A DNA stretch of 64,000 nucleotides from JBGTFE01 sp036403235 (lineage in GTDB: Bacteria; Acidobacteriota; Blastocatellia; Pyrinomonadales; Pyrinomonadaceae), in NCBI GenBank assembly GCA_036403235.1, contig DASWRI010000083.1, positions 62,001 through 126,000 of the forward strand. The letters run 5' to 3'. The translations under genes and the position numbers were made by a program. Under the pieces are notes generated by a model. It was not told where the DNA came from. It worked only from the letters and a program-made list of their open reading frames with translations, and did not search any database. Positions 26,791 through 35,067 of this stretch are shown here, piece after piece; within the stretch, counting starts at the first letter, position 1; every line of letters begins with the position of its first letter.

Positions 26791-28926
26791 ATGGCGACGA
26801 CACAAGACAATCGATTGATGCAAATCTTTACCCCGCAGGGAAAAGATTTTCTTTTGATTAACAAATTATCGGCGAGCGAAGGCCTTTCCGAGCTTTTTTC
26901 GTTCGAGGCCGAGCTTCTCCACGAAGAGGACGAAGAAGGATACGCGCCGACGATTGTCGATGCCGGCTCGCTGCTCGGTCAATCCGTAACGATTAAAATT
27001 GCCCAGAGAGACGGCACGACACGCGAATTTACGGGAATGGTCAACCGGTTTTCGCAGGGCACGCGGCACACCCGGTTTTCGTTTTATTATATGACGATTG
27101 TGCCGCACGTCTGGCTTTTGACGCAAAACTTTCAAAGCCGCATTTTCCAGCAAAAAAGCGTTCCCGACATTTTGAAGGAAGTTTTTACGGGCTTTGAAGT
27201 TTCATGGGAAATTCAGGGCAATTTCGCGCCGCGCAACTACTGCGTGCAGTATCGCGAATCGGATTTCGATTTCGCCTCGCGCCTGATGGAAGAAGAAGGA
27301 ATTTATTATTATTTCGAGCACGCCGGCGGAACACACAAAATGGTCGTCGCCAATACGCCGCAGTCGCACCGCGATTGTCCTTCGAAAAGCTCGATTCCCT
27401 TTTTCATCGACGTGACGCGGATTGACGATTTCGTCGCGTCAATCAATCAGTGGCAGAACGATTACCAGCTTTTGACCGGAAAAGTGACGCTCTGGGACCA
27501 TAATTTTCAGCTTCCGACATCGAATCTCGCCGCCGACAAGCCTTCGCTTTTCACGGTCGGCGACAATCAAAAGCTGGAGTTTTACGATTTTCCCGCCGGT
27601 TATTCGCGCAAATACGACGGCATTTCCAAGGACGGCGGCGACCAGGCGAGCGAATTGCAGAAGATTTTCGAAGACAACCGTCGAACCGCCGAGATTCGAA
27701 TGCAGGAGCTCGACGTGCGGCACAAAACCGCGTCCGGACATTCGGACTGCTCCTCGATGATTGCCGGATACCGTTTTTCGTTGACGCAGCATCCGAACGC
27801 CGACGCGAACGGAAAATACGTCATCACTTCAGTCGTCCACGAAGCCGGGCAAAGCCCGAATTATGTCAGCGACGAGGCAGCCGAACAGCCGTATAAAAAC
27901 ACTTTTCAATGCATCGCGCACGGCGCGGGCGTTCCGCCATTTCGTCCGCAGCGAAAAACGCCGAAGCCCGTCATTTACGGAACGCAGACGGCAACGGTCG
28001 TCGGCCCGTCGGGCGAGGAAATTTTCACCGACAAATACGGTCGCGTCAAAGTTCAGTTTAACTGGGACAGACAGGGGAAAATCGATTCGAACAGTTCCTG
28101 CTGGATACGCGTCGCGCAGGGCTGGGCTTCGAAACGCTGGGGAATGATGTTTATCCCGCGCATCGGCATGGAAGTCGTCGTCCATTTTCTCGAAGGCGAC
28201 CCCGACCAGCCGATTATCACGGGCTGCGTCTACAATGCCGAAACGATGCCGCCTTATACTCTGCCGGACGAAAAAACCAAGATGACGATAAAATCCAACT
28301 CGTCAAAAGGCGGCGGCGGTTTTAACGAGCTCCGGTTTGAAGACAAAAAAGGCGAAGAACAGATTTTCATCCACGCCGAGAAAAATAAGGACATACGCGT
28401 CAAAAACGACTGCAAGGAGACAATCAGCCACGACCGTCATTTGATTGTCGAAAACGACCAGTACGAAAAAGTTAAAAAAGACAAGCACCTGCAAATCGGC
28501 GGCGACCAGAACGAAAAAGTCGACGGCTCGTATTCGCTCAAAGTCGGGTCGAACATACAGGAAAAAGCCGGTTCGAAAATCGCATCGGAAGCCGGGACGG
28601 AAATTCACCTGAAGGCCGGAACGAGCGTGACCATCGAAAGCGGAACGACCATTACGCTAAAAGTCGGCGGCAATTTTATCAATATCAACGGCGGCGGAAT
28701 TTTTATCAGCGGGACGATGGTGATGCTCAATAGCGGCGGCGCGGCCGGAGCGGGTTCGGGCAGCAGCCCCGACGCGCCGAAAGAGGCCAAAGAAGCCGAC
28801 TCGGCCGAAGCCGGAGCGGCCGTCAAGAAAAAGAGCGCGCCGCCGCCGCCCGCGCCGAAAAATTACAGCGCGATGGCGAGCGCGATGGCCGGCGCGGCCG
28901 CGAGCGGGACGCCGTTTGTCGGATAA
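26791..28926 (+). CDS. vgrG: T6SS spike protein VgrG (TssI)
   Basis: 711 residues from the ATG at 26791; an in-frame TTG at 26755 would add 12. The gp27-like hub (about 1-370) includes LSASEGLSELFSFEAELL, FQSRIFQQKSVPDILKEV and QYRESDFDFASRLMEEEGIYYYFEH. The gp5-like OB domain (about 415-490) has TDKYGRVKVQFNWDRQG and CWIRVAQGWASKRWG. A repetitive beta-helix needle follows (DQYEKVKKDKHLQIGGD and similar). The last 60 residues are Ala/Pro/Lys-rich and end in a flexible tail without a recognised effector domain. VgrG trimers form the spike on which PAAR and adaptors load. DUF4123 and PAAR-like genes follow directly. Confidence 0.95.
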   Translation: MATTQDNRLMQIFTPQGKDFLLINKLSASEGLSELFSFEAELLHEEDEEGYAPTIVDAGSLLGQSVTIKIAQRDGTTREFTGMVNRFSQGTRHTRFSFYYMTIVPHVWLLTQNFQSRIFQQKSVPDILKEVFTGFEVSWEIQGNFAPRNYCVQYRESDFDFASRLMEEEGIYYYFEHAGGTHKMVVANTPQSHRDCPSKSSIPFFIDVTRIDDFVASINQWQNDYQLLTGKVTLWDHNFQLPTSNLAADKPSLFTVGDNQKLEFYDFPAGYSRKYDGISKDGGDQASELQKIFEDNRRTAEIRMQELDVRHKTASGHSDCSSMIAGYRFSLTQHPNADANGKYVITSVVHEAGQSPNYVSDEAAEQPYKNTFQCIAHGAGVPPFRPQRKTPKPVIYGTQTATVVGPSGEEIFTDKYGRVKVQFNWDRQGKIDSNSSCWIRVAQGWASKRWGMMFIPRIGMEVVVHFLEGDPDQPIITGCVYNAETMPPYTLPDEKTKMTIKSNSSKGGGGFNELRFEDKKGEEQIFIHAEKNKDIRVKNDCKETISHDRHLIVENDQYEKVKKDKHLQIGGDQNEKVDGSYSLKVGSNIQEKAGSKIASEAGTEIHLKAGTSVTIESGTTITLKVGGNFININGGGIFISGTMVMLNSGGAAGAGSGSSPDAPKEAKEADSAEAGAAVKKKSAPPPPAPKNYSAMASAMAGAAASGTPFVG

Positions 28927-28941
28927 AGAGGCGAGTTTTTG

Positions 28942-29454
28942 ATGGACAAGGAAAAATTAAAACAGCATCTTTTGAGCGAGCGGACAAAATTATTCTGCGT
29001 CCTCGACGGCGCGTCCGTTCCCGATTTGCCGGTCAGGCTTTATGAAATGCGCCCGCCGAATTACTGTCTGTTCAGCGGCGAGCTCGCGACGGACATGGCG
29101 TATGTCGCGCCGTATGTGATTAATTTGCTGCCGAATCATAAATTTACCGATTGGGTTTTGAACGAAAGTTTCGGCAACCATTGGGGAATTTTTGCGCACA
29201 GCCTTTATTCGATAAAGGAGATGCGCCGCCATTTTCGCTCGCTCGTCAGCGTTTACGACGAGCACGGAAACCCGCTCACTTTTCGTTTTTACGACCCGAG
29301 AGTTTTGCGGCGCTTTCTGCCGACGTGCAACGCGGGCGAGCTGAAAACGTTTTTCGGGAAAATCGAGCGGTATTTTGCCGAAGAAGATGAAAATCTGCTT
29401 GGCTTTGAATTGGAAACCGATAAATTAAAAAAATCGACGTTTGATTTAAATTAA
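28942..29454 (+). CDS. DUF4123 T6SS adaptor/chaperone
   Basis: 170 residues. The DUF4123 pattern is clear: LFCVLDGASVPDLPVRLYE at the start, LFSGELATDMAYVAPYVINL, WGIFAHS, RRHFRSLVSVYDEHGNPLTFRFYDPRVLRRFLPTC in pieces, and the C-terminal FFGKIERYFAEEDE. DUF4123 proteins (Tap-1/TEC type) load effectors onto VgrG. The ATG at 28942 is preferred over a TTG at 28939. It lies 15 bp after vgrG. The cargo that this adaptor would load is not obvious, because the next gene is a bare PAAR-like protein. Confidence 0.92.
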   Translation: MDKEKLKQHLLSERTKLFCVLDGASVPDLPVRLYEMRPPNYCLFSGELATDMAYVAPYVINLLPNHKFTDWVLNESFGNHWGIFAHSLYSIKEMRRHFRSLVSVYDEHGNPLTFRFYDPRVLRRFLPTCNAGELKTFFGKIERYFAEEDENLLGFELETDKLKKSTFDLN

Positions 29455-29470
29455 AGCGAGGAATAAATTT

Positions 29471-29971
29471 ATGCCGACCGGGCCGGCCGCCAGAACTACA
29501 GACAATGTCGCGCATCCGCTGCCGCCCGTTTTGACCATCGGGCCGGGCAGCACAAATGTTTTAATCGGTTTTCTGCCCGCCTGGCGCGGCATTCCGCTTG
29601 CCGCCGCCGGCGCGCTGATGGCCGCAAAAGCAGCCGCCGACACGGCCGTCAAAGCCGCCGAAGCCGCCACCGTTGCGGCGATGGGAACGCCCGCCGCGCC
29701 CGCCGCGGCCGCCGCCGAGCAGGCGGCAAAAGGCGTGGCTTTATCGGCCATGTCGAGCACAATTTCGGGCGCTTCTGCGGGCGCTGATATTCATACGTGC
29801 GTGACGCCTTCGCCCGTCCCGCCGCACGGCCCGGGCGTCGTCATCGACGGCTCGGCGACCGTCCAGACAAATTTTCTGCCGCAGTGTCGTCTCGGCGATA
29901 CGATTTTGGAAGCGCTCGGCCCGCCGAACAAAATTGTCAAGGGCGAACCGACGGTAATTGTCGGCGGATGA
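29471..29971 (+). CDS. PAAR-like T6SS spike-tip protein with Ala-rich insertion
   Basis: 166 residues. The first part (AARTTDNVAHPLPPVLTIGPGSTNVLIGFLPAWRG) and the last part (HTCVTPSPVPPHGPGVVIDGSATVQTNFLPQCRLGD) are two halves of the PAAR / DUF4150-type tip fold, containing the His and Cys residues expected for a metal-bound cone. Between them lies an Ala-rich helical stretch at about 42-105. PAAR proteins sharpen the VgrG trimer and connect effectors. No C-terminal toxin domain is fused here. It is spaced 16 bp from the DUF4123 gene with a weak GAGGAA ribosome-binding site. Confidence 0.82.
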   Translation: MPTGPAARTTDNVAHPLPPVLTIGPGSTNVLIGFLPAWRGIPLAAAGALMAAKAAADTAVKAAEAATVAAMGTPAAPAAAAAEQAAKGVALSAMSSTISGASAGADIHTCVTPSPVPPHGPGVVIDGSATVQTNFLPQCRLGDTILEALGPPNKIVKGEPTVIVGG

Positions 29972-29978
29972 AATTAAT

Positions 29979-30028
29979 CTGAAAGCTGAAAGCTGATTTC
30001 CAGTTCTCGGTTTTCAGCTTTCAGTTAT
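29979..30028. repeat. Heptad-repeat hairpin between the PAAR gene and the next T6SS-linked gene
   Basis: The left arm is CTGAAAGCTGAAAGCTGA (29979-29996); the right arm GTTTTCAGCTTTCAG at about 30010-30025 mirrors it. The right arm ends five bases before the next ATG. Confidence 0.7.
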
Positions 30029-30032
30029 AAAA

Positions 30033-30437
30033 ATGCTAATCATCAGAAAAGAACAAATTCAGTATTTTATCGCCGAAACCGACGCCGAGCTAATCGAATT
30101 AATAGCGCGGGCAATTCGAGTCGGAAACGGCGAGAGAGTATTGGAGTATTCGGACGAAACGGTCGAAAGAATGGTCAAAATCGGTATTGCGCGCGCCCGC
30201 GCACATGATTTCGAACGTGCCGAAGACATCGCCGCTTTTGTCGCCGTAATGTTTGAAATCGCGCCGAATTTTGACGAAAACGCGGAGGTTAAAGCGATTC
30301 TCGACGATACGAATTTTTCGGTCGAGGAACGATTTAAACAGCTCTGGGGACGCACTTCGGATAAACTTTGGGTTGAGCTTGAAAACGAATACGACGCGCG
30401 GATTTGGTTTCCCGGCGCGGACAATCAACAAATATGA
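30033..30437 (+). CDS. Small T6SS-linked protein, PAAR/DUF4123 neighbourhood family
   Basis: 134 residues, helical and acidic, with no signal peptide. The beginning LIIRKEQIQYF, the middle VERMVKIGIARARAHDFERAEDIAAFVAVMFEIAPNFDE, and the ending LWVELENEYDARIWF (each read in short blocks) resemble a widespread family found beside PAAR, DUF4123 or VgrG genes. There it often starts with MIIRxEQ. The function is not established; an adaptor or chaperone role is a guess. It overlaps the next gene by the ATGA at 30434-30437, so the two are translationally coupled. Confidence 0.7.
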   Translation: MLIIRKEQIQYFIAETDAELIELIARAIRVGNGERVLEYSDETVERMVKIGIARARAHDFERAEDIAAFVAVMFEIAPNFDENAEVKAILDDTNFSVEERFKQLWGRTSDKLWVELENEYDARIWFPGADNQQI

Positions 30438-30682
30438 CGGACGCGGACGAAACAATCGAAGAAAAAATCGCAAAGCAGGCCGACACGGTTAAAAAGCTCG
30501 AAGAATCATACGAGAAAAATTCGTGGGACGACGTAAAGCTCGAACTGTTTCGCGAAAGAGACACGCTTCGCCATATGATAAATTCGCACGCCGGCAACGC
30601 CAAAGACCGCGCGCGGGAAAAGGCGGAACTTGCCCGCCGCGCCGCGCTCGACAAAGCCATCAGGCAAGTTCCGAAAGAATAA
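30434..30682 (+). CDS. Small coiled-coil protein at the end of the T6SS locus
   Basis: 82 residues, highly charged and predicted all-helical (EEKIAKQADTVKKLEESYEK, then RERDTLRHMIN and AREKAELARRAALDKA). The start ATG overlaps the stop of the preceding gene (ATGA), which fixes the start better than the in-frame upstream candidate at 30404. No known domain recognised. Being last in the operon, and coupled to a T6SS-linked gene, it may be a chaperone or stabiliser; this is inference. Confidence 0.6.
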   Translation: MTDADETIEEKIAKQADTVKKLEESYEKNSWDDVKLELFRERDTLRHMINSHAGNAKDRAREKAELARRAALDKAIRQVPKE

Positions 30683-30690
30683 ATTAAAGT

Positions 30691-31248
30691 CTATTTTGCC
30701 GGAAAAGTTTTCCAGAATTTATCAAAAGTATCGCTTCCCTGTCCCTTATCGTCCAGAAAATCGGCGCTATCGTCTTTGTTTTTGCTCGTTTTGCTCTTTT
30801 GCGCAAAATAGCCGTAGATAATCTTTAAATTATTCCATTCGCGTTCGTAAAAGGTAATTTGAAGCGTTGCGCTTTCACCTTCATAAATCTTCGACGTTGC
30901 GCTGTCGCCTTTGTCGCCCCGGTGCGCGGGAATCGATTTAATCTGCCATTCAATATTTTCAGCCTTTTTTTCATCGTGGACGAACATTTGGGCGATGGAT
31001 TTTCCGGCCCGAATCGTCAGGCTTTCAAGCGTTTCGCCGTCGTTCGGGTAACTGATAAAAATTCCCGAGGGCTTTTTCGGACTGAGCATTAACATGCCTT
31101 TGAAATCCTTCCACTCTATCGGCATCACGTTTTCGGGAATCTTAAAAGTTATGCCTTTTTCATTGCTTTTCTGAGCATTTGCCGTCAGGCAGAAAGCCAA
31201 ACTGATTAAAATTAATGCGGTTACACGGATATTAAATTGTATTTTCAT
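30691..31248 (-). CDS. Secreted protein of unknown function, convergent with the T6SS locus
   Basis: 185 residues with a signal peptide (TALILISLAFCLTANA, cleavage after ANA). The mature part is a compact alpha/beta domain (ITFKIPENVMPIEWKDF, GIFISYPNDGETLESLT, LQITFYEREWNNLKIIYGYF). It ends in an acidic, Lys-rich tail. No family recognised. The 3' end meets the end of the T6SS operon nine bases away, on the other strand. A periplasmic protein beside a T6SS could be an immunity factor, but nothing in the sequence shows this. Confidence 0.7.
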   Translation of the reverse strand: MKIQFNIRVTALILISLAFCLTANAQKSNEKGITFKIPENVMPIEWKDFKGMLMLSPKKPSGIFISYPNDGETLESLTIRAGKSIAQMFVHDEKKAENIEWQIKSIPAHRGDKGDSATSKIYEGESATLQITFYEREWNNLKIIYGYFAQKSKTSKNKDDSADFLDDKGQGSDTFDKFWKTFPAK

Positions 31249-31270
31249 AAAATTTTGTGATTTTTTCGTC

Positions 31271-32677
31271 TTACGGGTGAGTCATTTCTTCGGGCTTGAC
31301 CAGCTCGTCAAATTTTTCACCGTCCAGAATTCCGAGTTCGATGGCAGACGCCCGCAATGAGATGCCTTTTTTATGCGCGTGTTTGGCAATCTTCGCCGCA
31401 TTGTCGTAGCCGATATACTGATTTAAGGCCGTCACGAGCATCAGCGAATCGTTGACGTATTCGTCGATTTGCTGACGGTTTAATTCGATGCCGTTGATGC
31501 AAAATTCGACAAATCCGTGACAGGCGTCGTGAAGCAGGCGAACCGAATGCAGAAAATTGTGAATCATCACCGGCTTGAAAACGTTTAATTCAAAATTTCC
31601 CTGCGAGCCCGCAAAGCCTATGCAAGCGTCGTTTCCAAGAACCTGCGCCGCGACCATCGTCATCGCTTCCGACTGCGTCGGGTTGACTTTTCCCGGCATA
31701 ATCGAGCTTCCCGGCTCGTTTTCGGGCAAAACAAGCTCGCCGATTCCGCAGCGCGGCCCCGATGCGAGCCAGCGCACGTCGTTGGCGATTTTCATCAAGC
31801 TGCAGGCCAGAGTTTTGAGCGCGCCCGAAGCGAAAACGATTTCGTCGTGCGCCGAAAGCGCGGCAAATTTGTTCGGATGCGTCTTAAACGGCAAGCCGGT
31901 CAGCTCGGCAATCCTGGCGGCGGCGCGCGTCGCGAATTCGGGATGCGCGTTTAAGCCTGTGCCGACGGCCGTTCCGCCGATTGCCAAATCGAGTAATCCG
32001 CTCATCACCATTTTTAAGCGCTCGATATCTCTTTCAACAAGAGAAGCCCAGCCGCCGAATTCCTGCCCGACGGTTAAAGGAGTTGCGTCCTGGAGATGCG
32101 TCCGGCCGATTTTCACGACGCCCGAGAATTCCCTTGCTTTCGCGTCAATCGCGCGGCGAACTTCCTCGACGCGCGGAACGAGCTCGTTCAATTTTTCGGC
32201 CGCCGCGATATACATCGCCGTCGGGAAAGTGTCGTTTGAAGACTGCGATTTGTTGACGTCGTCGTTCGGGTGAACGGGCGTTTTGCTGCCCAGCTCGCCG
32301 CCCGCCATCTCGATGGCGCGATTCGAGATAACTTCGTTGGCGTTCATGTTCGTCTGCGTTCCCGAACCCGTCTGCCAGACGCGCAGCGGAAAATGCGCGT
32401 CCAGTTTGCCTTCGATGACTTCGTCGGCCGCGCGCACGATTAAATCTTTTTTGTCGCCCGCCAGCTTGCCCAAATCGTTATTGACAATCGCCGCCGCTTT
32501 TTTCAAAATACCGAGAGCGCGAATCATTTCGCGCGGCATCGTATCAAAACCGATATTAAAATGATGCAGGCTGCGCTCGGTCTGCGCGCCCCAGTATTTA
32601 TCCGTCTCGACCGCAATTTCGCCCATCGAGTCGGTTTCAATACGTGTATTTTTATCTGTTTTCGCTGCTTCTGACAT
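31271..32677 (-). CDS. fumC: Class II fumarate hydratase
   Basis: 468 residues. It converts fumarate to L-malate in the TCA cycle, without an iron-sulfur cluster. Signatures: GEIAVETDKYWGAQTERS, TGSGTQTNMNANEVISNRA, VHPNDDVNKSQSSND, GRTHLQDATPLTVGQEF, and the superfamily motif PGSSIMPGKVNPTQ. The fumarase helical core and C-terminal domain are complete. It is followed 22 bp downstream on the same strand by the secreted unknown at 30691-31248. The 133-bp gap upstream, to the divergent Yip1/TPR gene, must hold promoters for both, but no clear consensus was found. Confidence 0.96.
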   Translation of the reverse strand: MSEAAKTDKNTRIETDSMGEIAVETDKYWGAQTERSLHHFNIGFDTMPREMIRALGILKKAAAIVNNDLGKLAGDKKDLIVRAADEVIEGKLDAHFPLRVWQTGSGTQTNMNANEVISNRAIEMAGGELGSKTPVHPNDDVNKSQSSNDTFPTAMYIAAAEKLNELVPRVEEVRRAIDAKAREFSGVVKIGRTHLQDATPLTVGQEFGGWASLVERDIERLKMVMSGLLDLAIGGTAVGTGLNAHPEFATRAAARIAELTGLPFKTHPNKFAALSAHDEIVFASGALKTLACSLMKIANDVRWLASGPRCGIGELVLPENEPGSSIMPGKVNPTQSEAMTMVAAQVLGNDACIGFAGSQGNFELNVFKPVMIHNFLHSVRLLHDACHGFVEFCINGIELNRQQIDEYVNDSLMLVTALNQYIGYDNAAKIAKHAHKKGISLRASAIELGILDGEKFDELVKPEEMTHP

Positions 32678-32810
32678 TTTTTATAAATTCCCTTAAAATT
32701 TTTGAATTACAATTTGATTTTACTTAATAATCGCAAATAAAAAAATTGACATCCGCCGTTTTCAGGAATTACCCTTAATCAGCGAATTTCGATTCGAACA
32801 CGCTCGCAAA

Positions 32811-34148
32811 ATGGAAAACATCAAACTTCTCTTTCAATTATATTTTCGCCCGGTCGCGGCGATGAGTGAAATTATCGACAAAGGCAGCTGGTTTTTCGCC
32901 GCCGTTCTGGTTCTGATTGTTTCGGCCGCGTTTTTCTGGACGATAAACACAAAACTGCAGACGGCTTACGCGATACCGGATTTTCACGAATTTTACCAGC
33001 CGAATGTCGATTCAATCGACGAAGACTCGCCCGAAGCCCGCGCCGAATACGACAAAGCCTCCGCCACCTATCAAAAAGCGATGCGGGAGCGGCCGCGAAT
33101 TCCGGTTCTCGGCGATTATTTTTTTCGTTTCTTTTCGTTTGAACCGGCCGGATTTTTTCACCCGCTCGTGATAATTTCGATTTTTTACGTTCCGCTCGTC
33201 ATTCTTTTAATGTGTATTTTCGGCGGCATCGGAAATTTCGGCGTTGTTTTCCGGCGCGATTACGGCGCGGTGGCAATCTGTTCGCTGATGGCCTGGGCGG
33301 CGGCGCATCTGCCGTTTGCCGTCGCCGGACTTCTGCTTTATACGCAGGCCGTTTCGCCGCCCGTTTTTCTGTTGATGTGGCTGGCGGGCAGCGTTTTATT
33401 CGGCGTTTTGATGATTTTCGCGCTGCGCGTCAGTCTCGGCGCAAATTACGGAACGGCCGTTCTCGTCGTCTGTCTCGCGTGGCTCGCTTTCAGCGCCGGA
33501 ATGTATGTTTTCCGCCACGTTTCACCGTGGCTTTTTTCGCCGTTTCTGCTTTTTTACGCTTTTATATATCTCGGCGGATTTGTCCGCGGCGAGGCGCGCG
33601 GTCTGAGCAACTCTTTTCGCCAGCGCCAGAATTTCAAACGCTTTCTGCACAACGCGACCGTCAACCCGCGAGACGCCGACGCACACGTCCAGCTTGCGCT
33701 CGTCTACCTGCAAAGACGCCAGCAGGAAAAAGCTCTCGAACATCTGAATAAGGCCGTCGAAATCGACAAAGAGGAAATTGACGCCAACTATGAGCTCGGC
33801 AAACTGGCGCGCGCCAAAAAGGATTTTTCCGAAGCAATTCGGCATTTCGCCGTCGTCGTCGAGCAAAACGACAAATACGCCTTAAGCGAAATCTGGCGCG
33901 AAATCGGCGCGACCTACATGGAAGCCGGAATGCTCAAAGAAGCGCGCGAGGCGCTCGAAAAATTTATCAGTCGCCGCCCGGTCGACCCGGAAGGCTTGTA
34001 TTATCTCGGCCAGGTCTTAAAAGCCGAGAGCGAGCCGGAAAAGGCGCGCGAAATGTTCGAGCAGGCCGTCGAATCGGCCCGAACGTCGCCCGACTTTCGC
34101 CGCCGCGAAGTCAAATACTGGGGGAAAATGGCGCAGAAGGAGCTTTAA
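32811..34148 (+). CDS. Yip1-like multipass membrane protein with C-terminal TPR domain
   Basis: 445 residues. The N-terminal half has about five membrane segments (starting near 25-45, 118-142 and 150-235) in a Yip1-type arrangement; the start FQLYFRPVAAMSEIIDKGSW is typical of bacterial YIP1 proteins. From about 275 a soluble region contains four or so TPR units (DAHVQLALVYLQRRQQEKALEHLNKAVEI, then NYELGKLARAKKDFSEAIRHF, and more). The TPR part should lie in the cytoplasm. No substrate is known; a role in membrane organisation or protein complex assembly is plausible. Confidence 0.8.
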   Translation: MENIKLLFQLYFRPVAAMSEIIDKGSWFFAAVLVLIVSAAFFWTINTKLQTAYAIPDFHEFYQPNVDSIDEDSPEARAEYDKASATYQKAMRERPRIPVLGDYFFRFFSFEPAGFFHPLVIISIFYVPLVILLMCIFGGIGNFGVVFRRDYGAVAICSLMAWAAAHLPFAVAGLLLYTQAVSPPVFLLMWLAGSVLFGVLMIFALRVSLGANYGTAVLVVCLAWLAFSAGMYVFRHVSPWLFSPFLLFYAFIYLGGFVRGEARGLSNSFRQRQNFKRFLHNATVNPRDADAHVQLALVYLQRRQQEKALEHLNKAVEIDKEEIDANYELGKLARAKKDFSEAIRHFAVVVEQNDKYALSEIWREIGATYMEAGMLKEAREALEKFISRRPVDPEGLYYLGQVLKAESEPEKAREMFEQAVESARTSPDFRRREVKYWGKMAQKEL

Positions 34149-34206
34149 TAAATGGAAAATGGATAATAAAAGGGTTTCTTAAAATTTTTCATTTTCCGTT
34201 TTCAAT
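34149..34206. repeat. Heptad hairpin between convergent genes
   Basis: Left units AAATGGA (twice) and right units TTTTTCA and TTTTCCG are near reverse complements. With genes converging from both sides, the element probably works as a bidirectional terminator. Confidence 0.65.
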
Positions 34207-34209
34207 TTT

Positions 34210-34887
34210 TCATTGTCTTTCGTATTCGACTACAAATCTCACAATCGGCTCGTCTTCGTCGCCGAGCATTTCTTCAAAATGAAGCTGCTTTAAGCCGTTG
34301 ATTTGAAAACGCGATAAATCCTGGTGCGATAACGCCCACGGCAGTTCGGTCGGGATTTCGTCATCTTCGCGGCCGCGCGTGACGACGACCAGCTTCCCGT
34401 TTAATTCGACGAAATTGGCAATCGCATCAATTACTTTCGGACGCATTTCGAGCGGGAGCGGCTGAATCGTATAGACTTCCAAAACGAACTCGAACGACTG
34501 ATACCATTCCTTCGGCGGGTTGAATAAATCGGCGACGAAAAATTTTATCGATGTGTTTGAGTGAAGCCGCCGCGCCCATTCAATCGCCGTCGGCGAAATG
34601 TCGAAGGCCGTCACGTCAAAGCCCAAATCGTAAAAAAACCGCGCGTCGTCGCCGAGACCGCAGCCGACAACCAGAGCTTTTCGTCTGTTTCCCTGCAAAT
34701 TCGTTTTTTCCGCCCAGACGCGAAGAAATCTGTTCGGCTCGAGGTCGGCCCACGGAATGCGCTCGTTGTCGCCTTCGGATTCTTTATAGAGCGCTTCAAA
34801 CCAGCCGACGGCGTCGCCCTTTTCGATGTATTCGGCGGCCAGTTCTTTGGTTCGCTGGCGCGCGTCATCAAGTGTTTTGTCTTTCAT
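34210..34887 (-). CDS. Class I SAM-dependent methyltransferase
   Basis: 225 residues. The Rossmann motif I is ALVVGCGLGDDARFF; motif II contains VTAFDISPTAIEWARRL, and the acidic loop includes FVADLFNPP. The post-motif region FEFVLEVYTIQPLP followed by LVVVTRG resembles thiopurine-type or generic small-molecule methyltransferases. The N-terminus (GWFEALYKESEG) is consistent with that group. The substrate cannot be told. A heptad hairpin lies between it and the convergent TPR gene. Confidence 0.85.
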   Translation of the reverse strand: MKDKTLDDARQRTKELAAEYIEKGDAVGWFEALYKESEGDNERIPWADLEPNRFLRVWAEKTNLQGNRRKALVVGCGLGDDARFFYDLGFDVTAFDISPTAIEWARRLHSNTSIKFFVADLFNPPKEWYQSFEFVLEVYTIQPLPLEMRPKVIDAIANFVELNGKLVVVTRGREDDEIPTELPWALSHQDLSRFQINGLKQLHFEEMLGDEDEPIVRFVVEYERQ

Positions 34888-34931
34888 AAATAAATAATGT
34901 TTTCACAAAATATGCGTTTTTAAAAAATTGT

Positions 34932-34959
34932 TTGACATTTATCAAAATCTAACTATAAT
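34932..34959 (+). promoter_or_regulatory. Consensus sigma-70 promoter for the secreted-protein gene at 35068
   Basis: TTGACA (34932-34937) and TATAAT (34954-34959) are perfect consensus hexamers with a 16-bp spacer. Transcription would start near 34967, giving a leader of about 100 bases before the ATG at 35068. The leader contains several short inverted segments (around 35000-35045) but no riboswitch class was recognised. This is the strongest promoter seen in the window. Confidence 0.8.
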
Positions 34960-35067
34960 GTGTTTAACACAAAAACAGAAGTATAACTTTTTAGGTAAAG
35001 CGGGGCTTTTAATCTTCGCCCTTGTAACTACGGTTTCGCGCTTTTATGTCCTAAAACGGAGAAATTT

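Noticed and set aside
30404..30433. Earlier start for the 82-residue coil protein
   Set aside because: It would overlap the preceding gene by over 30 bases without a ribosome-binding site, while the ATG at 30434 makes a classic ATGA overlap.
8648..30682. Reading the contractile-tail genes as a prophage or an extracellular contractile injection system
   Set aside because: TssK, TssL, TssM, TagJ and ClpV are specific to T6SS; no phage capsid, portal, terminase or eCIS AAA+ gene is present.
34967..35067. Riboswitch in the leader before the secreted protein at 35068
   Set aside because: Compared by eye with c-di-GMP and preQ1 patterns, no conserved core was found; only generic short inverted segments.
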